Shown here: one piece after another, positions 56,450-64,000 of the stretch
How positions within the stretch are numbered: position 1 is the stretch's first letter
Layout: each line of letters starts with the position of its first letter
Source of the DNA: Metellina segmentata
Taxonomy: Eukaryota; Arthropoda; Arachnida; Araneae; Tetragnathidae
Direction of reading: 5' to 3'
Length of the DNA: 64,000 nt
Assembly (NCBI GenBank): GCA_947359465.1
Contig: OX375874.1
Coordinates: 99,265,441 to 99,329,440 of the forward strand
Made by a program: the position numbers and the translations under genes
The notes under the pieces: model-generated
Told to the model about the DNA's origin: nothing
Database searches by the model: none
The model's input: only the letters and a program-made list of their open reading frames with translations

Positions 56450-57420
56450 ACATGATAAAAATAATATGATATGAGAAAATAATTTATTGTGTGTAAAAAT
56501 AATAATAAATAATTTCTGAGAAAAATTACAATATGAACGTTTTCCGCTATGAATATGAGTTTCTAAACCACATAACTTGTTTTTATGAACTTGTAATCTC
56601 GATACATTATATTTTGCAATGTCATAATTCTAGGTCGCACACAGCGAATTTCTTTTATAAGGGTGCTTTGGGCACTAATTTGTGCTCTTTTTTGCCAAAT
56701 AATTAATAATTATTGTTGAAACTGAGACTCAAGCATATATTGATTGAAAAACTGCTGTTTACCGTATTTTTAGCAAATTGAATTTTATTTTTACTTTGAT
56801 TTGGTTACAGCTTCGTGCATGTCACGTAAAGATCGATTAGTTTTTAGTTCTTCCCTTACACTATACAAGTATAAATTACACTTAAGGAAAATGAGGCAGA
56901 TATTTGATCGATTTTGAATATGTTATGGTAACATGATATCAGAACGATATATTACTAAATAAAATAATAACATACATAAAGACATTCATTTCACATAGAG
57001 CGCGCACTTGATTGCTTAGAAAGTCGTTTTTAACGCACTTATTATTAAAGAAAATCTTATTTTAACGGAAACAGATTCATGCAACACTCTTGTAAGCAGC
57101 TTTACATTAAATTGTTATTGAATGTTCTCTGAGCATGTAATTAATGAAAGTGGAATATTGTTGTGCAATCTTAAATATGATAGATTCAACGAAACTTAAA
57201 TGTTTGCACTTGTATTTAAAATACATCAATTATAATCATTGTTATTTATGACTTAACAAACAAATGACAGTTTCTGTCATCGTATAAAGTAATAAATATG
57301 TCCCTGTCTGTGTAAAGCAAAATTATGTAGTTTTCGGGAAACGTGAATTTAAAAACTACATTGCTTCTGATCACTGATAACTTACCATTTCAAAACGTGT
57401 GAAGAGAGCTTTTGACAACA
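56450..57420 (+). repeat. Upstream flank of the Gr7 unit
   Basis: Collinear with 35570-39010 minus the two insertions there. It acts as an internal empty-site reference for those two elements. Confidence 0.7.
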
Positions 57421-57900
57421 ATGATAACAGCCGATATATCTCAGTGAATGCCTCTAAAATTGAATTGCGAGTAAAAAAAAACATATTCTGCAAGTATTCG
57501 GTTTGCACAGTTTACAGTCCTTACAGCTATAGTTACAAGGGTTCATGTAAATGGACATTAAATGTTTTTCCTCGTATTTTCATTGCGATTCTATCGTGCG
57601 CAATTGGGTACTCGCTTTATTTTCAAGAGAAAACAATAGGAAAGCTGATAAAATCCCAGAATTCGAATTCATCAAATGAGTATCGATCTAAAATACGCAA
57701 GTTTTCCGAAATTTGCCTAGTGAAATTTCTATACATTTCCATTTCATGTCATCTGCCATTTTCATAAATTTTCTATGGAAAATAATTATTGTACTACGTT
57801 CTTTACATATCTGCATGAGCCTCAAATTAAAAAAAAATGAAGTACTATTTTGTTTCGTAGAATTTTAAGGTTTTTCACTTAGTATTTATGTGTAGTGGCC
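57421..57900 (+). pseudogene. Gr7: gustatory-receptor-like remnant, 5' half only
   Basis: Starts MITADIS and stops at once, because the conserved Trp codon is TGA. A second frame holds decayed TM1 (KYSVCTVYSPYSYSY) and then clear TM2 homology, FPRIFIAILSCAIGYSLYFQEK, with TIGKLIKSQNSN after it and RSKIRKFSEICLVKFLYIS (TM3). From about 57770 only scraps of the TM3-TM4 region remain; homology ends by about 57930. Several stops and shifts. More decayed than Gr5 and Gr6. Confidence 0.82.
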
Positions 57901-57930
57901 GTCCATCGCTTTATGGTCGTTCTGTAAACT

Positions 57931-60090
57931 TCGATCATAATTTTATGGTCTGTTAGGATTTGGTTCGTTTGATGAACTGGCATCTTGTTAAGAAAAAACT
58001 GAACTTTGAAAATAAGACGTTTATTCTTGACTAGGAAACAAATATATATAGTATATACATTAGGCTTGACATAGGCTGGACAACACATCCACCCAATTTC
58101 AGACCCAACAAGAAAAATTCTCCTTTCCCGCGTACTTTTTACCCATCCTGCACTGTAGCCTTTCGGTTGCAGTTACGGGTGGTGGACTCACATTCGGTTG
58201 CTGTTAGGGGTGGTGATCTCACATGGTCGACGAGTCTATCAAGTCAGTAGGCCGCGGTGAATTATCCAAGTCAAGCCAACATTCAGCTTATACTGAAACA
58301 GCCCGAAAGCTTCCTTACAATCGCCTCTAAGAACTAACGTACAAAACTTGGTAGAAGGACTGGGAGAGGGGTGACACAGGAAGGATAACCTTCAAGTTCT
58401 GGCCGAAAGTGAATAAATATATTAACAACCAAGTAGACCGTACCTTACAGCATATTACACAGGACACTACCCCTTCCCAAGTTACTACCACAGATTTAAT
58501 ATCATTGAATATAGGAACTTCCTATATGGGGAAATTGTCACCCCAGAATACTACGTTTCAAGATGCCCACTTGCGGTGTGCAATCAACTCAAGGAACCAG
58601 CTCAAATTAACTTCGAAGCCTGTGCTATTAACACATCGCAAAACAACGTCGCACAATCCAAACTATTGAAAATCATGATGTTCCTAACGGACTATATCGA
58701 CCTTATCAAGAGTCAGTAGTTATGAACAGTAGGGAAGGTTGTGAGAGACGAATATAGAACAAAAGAGAACAGCGTTAAAGACTCCTCTTTTACAAATTGT
58801 TCCTCCTACGGACACCAATGTATCTAGACTAGACTCTTGTTAGATAAACGAGTGACGCATATACTGTAGATATGTTGGGGTGACGCATATACAGTGAAAC
58901 ACACAGTTGTCTGATTTTTAGTTTTAAAAGACAAAGGCAATGAACTACTGGTAGAAATTGAATTGAAATGATTGATTTAATTTTATAAACTATTTTATAT
59001 AAAAACGCTTTCTGCTCCATTTACTAGAATCATAAAAGAGTTAATAATGTCAGCATGCAATACATGCACTTTCAAATAACAGAAAGAATTTTCAAAACCC
59101 CGTACAGCTTAGTATATTATGCAAATGTTTTATATTTTCGAAAATAAAAGTTTCAAAAGAATTAGTATCATATTGAAACTTACAAATGCGTCAATGTAGA
59201 AAATAGTGCATTTAATTTAAAGTATTTGAGTGATAATCAACAACTTAGGAAAAGTGTTCTTCTTAATTGGAACTGTAAGTTCTATTAAAAATGTCAACAA
59301 AGGTGTAATTGTTGGATGAGTTATGTAGAATACCATTATACTAATCCATAAAGTGTCATACATCTCGTATTTAGCGTCAAATTCGTTTTATTAATAATTC
59401 CACTTACATTAATGGCTACGAAAAAAGTACAATCATTACCTTCTTATTAGGAACTATACAAGAGTAAATTATCGAATGTAGAATGAAAGCGATTATGGCA
59501 TCAATAGAAAATGAAGTATTCAATTTTCACTAATGCATGTTTTATGTTGAAAGTATGAAAGTTGTGTCGTACACACACGATCGATTTTTTATTATTCCTT
59601 ACAATATGGATGTGTACATAAAAGCAGAGTTTCGATTATTTTTGCATTCACGGCACAAACCTGTCAAGAACTATATGCTACAAGAACATTGTGTCATCAC
59701 ATCTTTTGAGAGATTGTATTCATTTGATTAGACATTCCACTTTTAAAGGACTTATTACCACTGAAAAGTCATTATTAAGAAAATAGCTTTCAGAAAATAT
59801 ATGTTTAACTTGAAAACATTAAATGGACTTTTATGGATATAATTCTGTGATAAAACATTTTCTGTTCACTATTTTTCGAATGACTTTTGTGTACATAATT
59901 TAAGAAAGTTGTAATTGTTCGGTCTTTAATGTGATAAACTTTACGTATCTTAAAAGTGGCATATATCAATGAGGATGGTACTTGTATTTAAGTCATCCAA
60001 ATTTTAATCGGTGCTATCCACGTTTTAGAAAACCAAAGACAAGGCCTGTTTCTGTCGTTATAAAATATAAACTAAAAGTTCCTGTCTTTG
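57931..60090. other. Spacer between Gr7 and Gr8 remnants
   Basis: It contains a GC-richer block (58090-58820) with an unrecognised 86-codon frame at 58409-58669 and a two-copy 31-bp repeat. A faint resemblance of GDTGRITFKFWPKV to the C-terminal part of LINE polyproteins is too weak to call. From 59520 on, the flank of Gr8 is visible (TAATGCATGTTTTATG, and ATGAGGATGGTACTTGTATT at about 59970-59990). Confidence 0.45.
58164..58224 (+). repeat. Two-copy 31-bp tandem repeat
   Basis: CGGTTGCAGTTACGGGTGGT onward is repeated at 58195 with a few changes (CGGTTGCTGTTAGGGGTGGT). Confidence 0.8.
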
Positions 60091-60198
60091 TTATGTTAAA
60101 CACGTTAGAATGAAACTCGTATTTCAAAATTGCATAGGTTCAAAGCGTTAATAACCTATCAGTGAAAACTTGTAAATGTGAAGATAGATTTGACAACA

Positions 60199-60420
60199 AT
60201 GATAAATGCTGATATACCTCTGTGGATGGTCCTAAAATTCAATTCCAACAAGGGAAACAAAACGATTGCAGCATTTACTACGTATCTTTCCTACATTTCA
60301 GCAGCAACTCTACAATTATTTAGCTTTTACGTTTTTACATCCCATTCCAATGGATTAATGAATATGGATATTAAAACGTTACTTGCTCGCATTTTCATTT
60401 CTTTTCTATCATGCGTTCTT
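60199..60420 (+). pseudogene. Gr8: gustatory-receptor-like gene cut by a copia element
   Basis: The N-terminal 74 codons are open: MINADIPLWMVLKFNSN, TM1 (YLSYISAATLQLFSFYVF), NMDIKTLLARIFISFLSCVL. The reading frame is clean up to the point where the copia LTR starts (60421), within the FLSCVLW block at the end of TM2. The gene may have been intact before the insertion; the rest would lie beyond the 3' end of the element, outside the window. Confidence 0.88.
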
Positions 60421-60600
60421 TGTATTGGAAATCAAAATACACTCCTAACTGTAACGGCAAGTACAGAAGAGGGCACTACAACTTCTTCTGTATTGTTGTC
60501 ATCTTGTCTTGGAAGCCGCGCTATGAATGCTGCTGCATTTGTTTGTTCTTGAACCAATAAACTAACTGCCATACTGATAAATTGCTGCTTAAATTCATCA
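60421..60600 (+). repeat. Probable 5' LTR of the copia element
   Basis: Begins TGTATTGGAAATC exactly where Gr8 homology stops and ends AAATTCATCA. CCAATAAA at about 60553 could be a polyadenylation signal. A 180-bp LTR is short but within the range known for copia-type elements. No second copy is available for checking. Confidence 0.65.
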
Positions 60601-60618
60601 GGTTATGGGGCTCATCGC
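60601..60618 (+). promoter_or_regulatory. Candidate primer binding site
   Basis: GGTTATGGGGCTCATCGC directly follows the LTR. Its first nine bases are complementary to the anticodon loop of initiator tRNA-Met, the internal priming site known for Drosophila copia. The rest fits less well. Confidence 0.55.
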
Positions 60619-60794
60619 GCTGAAATCTGCGCTGATAGATATTTCAAGCGAGCAGTTAGGCTTCGTTGTGAAGTGATCGGTTAGGCTTCGTTGTGTCAAG
60701 TTAGCGGTAAGGCTTCGTACAGAAAAACTTGCTGCTTTACATCATCATCAGTTTGTGGCTAAGAACTTGTCTTGCATCGACTAAAGAATAAAGC

Positions 60795-63767
60795 ATGGAT
60801 TTCAAGGCCCATATTGAGAAACTGGATGGTGTTCGAAATTGGACGAAGTGGCGGAGGCAAGTGGAGTTGCTGTTGCGGCACCATGACGTCTTGGATATAA
60901 CTACAGGTGAAAGACCTGCGCCTATACCTGACACAGAGGGAAGAAATGCTGATGCAGTGAAGGCATTTAAGAAAAGTGATGCCTTAGCTCAACTAATTCT
61001 AGTTGGAAGCATGGATGACGCCAACTGTGAACTGACGGCGACATGTGTCTCTGCAAGAGAGATCTGGGAGAAATTGACATCAATCTACGAACAAAGCTCG
61101 GGGCAACGTGTCGACCGTTTGATGGAGAAATTTTTCAGCAGTGAAATAATTCCAACAGAAGATGTGGCTACCCACATAGCAAAGTTACAGAGGAATTTTT
61201 GTGAACTCAATGATGAGTTAAAGAGACTGGTAAAAACCGAACTTCCAGATCTGCTGCTGATGAGCAGGATAATGTCCACACTCCCTGCAGAGTATTTCGA
61301 ATTTAAAAGTGTATGGGAATCAGTTCCTATAGAGGAACGGACTGTAAACAAGCTGACTGAGCGCCTGCGTTTAATAGAAATGAGGTTGCCAGGGAAGCAA
61401 AGTGAATGTACAGCTTTTGTGGCAAAAAGTTTCCCAAAATTTGGTGCTCGTCCTAAAAGTAACAAGCAACAAAGTGATAGGAAGTGTTTTAAGTGTCAAC
61501 AAAGTGGACATATTGCCAAAAACTGTACTAGAATGTCTCAAAACAAGGCATCTGGTTTTGCTAAACCAAAATACTCGTTTAAGCAAGGATATGCCTTTAT
61601 CTGCACTGTAGAGGGTGTTGATGAAGAAGAAATATGGCTAGCAGATTCGGGTGCCTCTGCCCACATGACAAGGTTTGAAAAGTATTTTGCTAGCTATGAG
61701 TCATTCCCTACTCCCAAACAAGTACAAGTAGGAAATAATAGCACCATATTTGCCTATGGACAAGGAATTGTGAACGTTGATCGCAACCTATTTTCTATTG
61801 GTCAGACTATTGACAAAGGGTACGATTTCCAGGCTGATAAAGTAAAGTGTTTGTTTACACGAGACAAATATGTGAAAATGACTGGAAAAAGAACTCTGAA
61901 AGGTCTTTATGCTTTGGAGATGCGTGTGTGTGTACCAGAAGTAGCTGCAGAAGTATTCATTGCTACAAAAGATGATACTTTACAACTTTGGCATGAAAGG
62001 CTTTGCCATCAAAATAAGAAACATGTACAGAATATCCTTAAGAAATACGGTATTAGTGCAGAGGTTTCTGAGGAACTGTGTTCAGGGTGCACGTTTGGAA
62101 AACAACATCGTGGCAGTTTTGGTACTAGACCAAATCGACCGACGGCTGCAGGAGCCTTGATTCATTCCGACCTATGTGGACCTATGCAAGAAACATCAGT
62201 GGGAGGTTCCAGATACTTTCTTTGTTTCAAAGACGATTATACAAAGTTTCGTCGAGTGTTTTTTATCCACTCGAAGAATGAGGTGACGAACTGTCTGAAA
62301 ATATTTCTTAATGAGTCAAAAACAGCTGGTCACACTATAAAAGAGTTTTTGAGTGATGGGGGGAAAGAGTTTGATAACTCAGATGTACGAAAAATTCTTC
62401 AGGATAGAGGAGTCAGCATTAGAACCACAATGCCCTACACTCCAGAGCAGAATGGTGTCATAGAGAGGGAAAATAGAACTTTGGTAGAAAGTGCTAGGTC
62501 AATGATACACACCAAGGACTTACCCATCACACTATGGGCTGAAGCAGTCAACACTGTTGTATATGTTCTAAATCGGACTGGCCCTACTCCTGTTCCCGGT
62601 AAGACACCTACAGAACTGTGGTTTGGCAAGGAGACCAGGAGCATTGATCATTTACGTATCTTTGGTACAAAATGCTTTGTACATGTTCCAAAGCAGAAAA
62701 GACGTAAATGGGATAAGAAAAGTGCAAAGGGACATTGTGTTGGCTATTGTGGAGATTATGATGGTTATCGCATTTGGCTGGAAAAAGAGAACAGAATTAT
62801 TCTCAGTAGAGATGTCGTCTTTGAAAGGGAGGAAACCTTGGGGAAGACAGTGCACTTGACCATCCAGCCAGTTGAGAGCAGTTCTGCGGTTGCCTCCAGC
62901 GAGAATGCTGTGTCAAAAGCAGAGAGCACAGATGAAGAAGCAGGGCCTACAGATGAAGAAGCAGAGCAAATTGAGCCTACTAGACGTCAGATCAAGATGC
63001 CTACATATCTGAAGGATTATGTTTTATTGGCTGAATGCAGTGTTCCTGACTCCTATGCTTCAGCTATGCAATCCGAAGATGCAGAAAATTGGAAATGTGC
63101 CATGGATGAAGAGATGACTTCTTTGGCAGAAAACAAAGTCTGGCATCTTGTGGACTTACCACCCGGGAAGAAACTAATATCCAACCGCTGGGTGTTAAGA
63201 GTGAAAACAAGAGCTGATGGCAGCATCGACAGATATAAAGCTAGACTAGTGGCTAAGGGTTATAGTCAAAAGCAAGGCATTGACTATGATGAGACTTTTA
63301 GCCCTGTTGCTAGGTTCGATACTGTAAGGACTGTTTTAAGTGTTGCAGCTACTGAAAATCTTCGGCTTCAACAGTTTGACATTAAAACAGCTTTCCTCTA
63401 TGGTGAACTTGAAGAGGAAGTCTTCATGAAGCAACCTGACGGCTATGAGGATAGCTCAGGACGTGTGTGCAAACTTGTTAGAAGCCTGTGTGGCCTCAAA
63501 CAAGCACCAAGATGTTGGAATCGGCGTTTTGTGGAGTTTATTCAAGCCCAAGGCATGAACTGTAGCACAGCTGACCCCTGTTTGTTCTACCGCAACAGTA
63601 AGTGCAAGAAACTGCTAATTGCAATCTATGTAGATGATGGACTGATAGCTGGGGCTGATGATGATCAAATTCTTGAATTTGTTCAACAATTGAGATCCGA
63701 ATTCAAAATTACAGTGGGATCATTGGACTGTTTTTTAGGACTCCAAATAGAAAAGTTGACCGATTGA
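60795..63767 (+). CDS. Copia gag-pol polyprotein, damaged copy
   Basis: The ATG at 60795 starts a 990-codon frame. Domains in order: gag core (about 1-200; WTKWRRQVELLLRHHD), zinc knuckle CFKCQQSGHIAKNC (about 231-244), aspartic protease WLADSGASAHMT (Asp about 283), integrase zinc finger starting HERLCHQ (about 400) with a C-x2-C pair, integrase core with HSDLCGP, FLSDGGKEF and NGVIERENRT (D, D, E), and reverse transcriptase with NRWVLRVKTRADGS, FSPVARFDTVR and IAIYVDDGLIAG. Two defects: after GQGIVNV the sequence jumps to DRNLFSIG, leaving out about 25 residues usual between protease and integrase; and the frame ends at 63767 by a shift in the reverse transcriptase tail. Otherwise very well kept. 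It encodes the particle and copying proteins of the element. Confidence 0.92.
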   Translation: MDFKAHIEKLDGVRNWTKWRRQVELLLRHHDVLDITTGERPAPIPDTEGRNADAVKAFKKSDALAQLILVGSMDDANCELTATCVSAREIWEKLTSIYEQSSGQRVDRLMEKFFSSEIIPTEDVATHIAKLQRNFCELNDELKRLVKTELPDLLLMSRIMSTLPAEYFEFKSVWESVPIEERTVNKLTERLRLIEMRLPGKQSECTAFVAKSFPKFGARPKSNKQQSDRKCFKCQQSGHIAKNCTRMSQNKASGFAKPKYSFKQGYAFICTVEGVDEEEIWLADSGASAHMTRFEKYFASYESFPTPKQVQVGNNSTIFAYGQGIVNVDRNLFSIGQTIDKGYDFQADKVKCLFTRDKYVKMTGKRTLKGLYALEMRVCVPEVAAEVFIATKDDTLQLWHERLCHQNKKHVQNILKKYGISAEVSEELCSGCTFGKQHRGSFGTRPNRPTAAGALIHSDLCGPMQETSVGGSRYFLCFKDDYTKFRRVFFIHSKNEVTNCLKIFLNESKTAGHTIKEFLSDGGKEFDNSDVRKILQDRGVSIRTTMPYTPEQNGVIERENRTLVESARSMIHTKDLPITLWAEAVNTVVYVLNRTGPTPVPGKTPTELWFGKETRSIDHLRIFGTKCFVHVPKQKRRKWDKKSAKGHCVGYCGDYDGYRIWLEKENRIILSRDVVFEREETLGKTVHLTIQPVESSSAVASSENAVSKAESTDEEAGPTDEEAEQIEPTRRQIKMPTYLKDYVLLAECSVPDSYASAMQSEDAENWKCAMDEEMTSLAENKVWHLVDLPPGKKLISNRWVLRVKTRADGSIDRYKARLVAKGYSQKQGIDYDETFSPVARFDTVRTVLSVAATENLRLQQFDIKTAFLYGELEEEVFMKQPDGYEDSSGRVCKLVRSLCGLKQAPRCWNRRFVEFIQAQGMNCSTADPCLFYRNSKCKKLLIAIYVDDGLIAGADDDQILEFVQQLRSEFKITVGSLDCFLGLQIEKLTD

Positions 63768-64000
63768 TCCTTTTTGTTGCTCAACGTACTTATGTGAAAA
63801 AAATTCTAGAGCGATTTAGAATGAGTGGTGTCAACTCTGTTTCAACTCCTTGCGAGAAAACTGAGCAAGTTGATACAGAATTAGGTGAAAAGGTCCCTTA
63901 CAGAGAAGCTGTAGGCAGCCTTATGTATCTTGCCACAGCAACCAGACCTGACATTGCCTATGCAGTAAGTGTTGCATCTGAAAATCTAGACTCGCCACTG
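63754..64000 (+). pseudogene. Copia reverse transcriptase tail and RNase H start, shifted frame
   Basis: After a one-base-type shift near 63755, the protein continues as RLILFVAQRTYVKKILERF and REAVGSLMYLATATRPDIAY, the usual copia junction between reverse transcriptase and RNase H. The window ends inside this domain. A sequencing or assembly error in a single base could also explain the shift. Confidence 0.88.

Larger units (their letters stand above)
60421..64000 (+). mobile_element. Ty1/copia LTR retrotransposon, 5' part
   Basis: Order: a probable 180-bp 5' LTR, a primer binding site, a leader, a fused gag-pol gene from 60795, and the RNase H region up to the end of the window. The 3' LTR is outside, so the LTR limits come from structure only: TG at the Gr breakpoint, CA directly before the primer site. 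The insertion disrupts Gr8. Confidence 0.92.

Noticed and set aside
58409..58669. 86-codon frame with a weak LINE-like GDTGRITFKFWPKV run upstream
   Set aside because: The similarity is short and from memory; no neighbouring LINE domain supports it.

Overview
The window looks like AT-rich genomic DNA from an arthropod, most likely a spider. Three things point there: a tandem cluster of seven-transmembrane gustatory-receptor-like genes, a very dense set of Tc1/mariner, pogo, piggyBac, Kolobok-like, hAT, BEL/Pao and copia elements, and a tRNA-derived SINE of a type I associate with orb-weaver spiders. The species call is inference from family resemblance only. I saw no bacterial signals, rRNA, free tRNA genes or CRISPR.

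The backbone is a tandem array of gustatory receptor (Gr) units of about 4 kb, all on the + strand. Four copies are open single-exon genes: Gr1 2296-3402, Gr2 23041-24147, Gr3 26868-27974, Gr4 40551-41654. All start with M-x-x-A-D-[LI]-P-L-W and have seven hydrophobic segments and a C-terminal TFGLLIFNL block. Four more + strand copies are broken: 47872-48955, 50580-51611, 57421-57900 and 60199-60420. One inverted fragment lies at 32781-33352. A unit at 35570-39010 has kept its upstream flank but lost its gene body. Bases 1-330 are the 3' flank of a further copy outside the window.

Mobile elements fill the spacers. 4.7-18 kb: pogo-like remnant 9400-12579 with an intact mariner-type element nested inside (9863-11365, 358-aa transposase, 122-bp inverted repeats), SINEs, a fold-back element and a long AT microsatellite. 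18.3-22.1 kb: truncated BEL/Pao element split by a Tc1 element (20199-21429). 25-33 kb: piggyBac-like remnants at 25317-26065 and 30788-32442 and a mariner remnant. 35.8-38.8 kb: a Tc1 element and a Kolobok-like remnant inside the gene-less Gr unit. 42.5-46.2 kb: a third piggyBac-like element and a LINE fragment cut by a Tc1 element. 49-56.5 kb: Tc1, mariner and hAT remnants, a small tandem array built from transposon ends, and a SINE inside the hAT element. From 60421: a Ty1/copia element whose 5' LTR begins inside the last Gr copy and which runs off the end of the window.

The most interesting signals are: (1) three unrelated-looking piggyBac-like elements that each carry three copies of their own short palindrome at matching places; (2) a gene-conversion-like tract between Gr2 and Gr3 in the loop between TM3 and TM4; (3) Gr-unit flanks that act as internal empty sites for dating insertions; (4) a 300-bp tandem array born at the junction of a mariner end and a hAT end. 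All alignments were done by eye; coordinates of degenerate elements are approximate.
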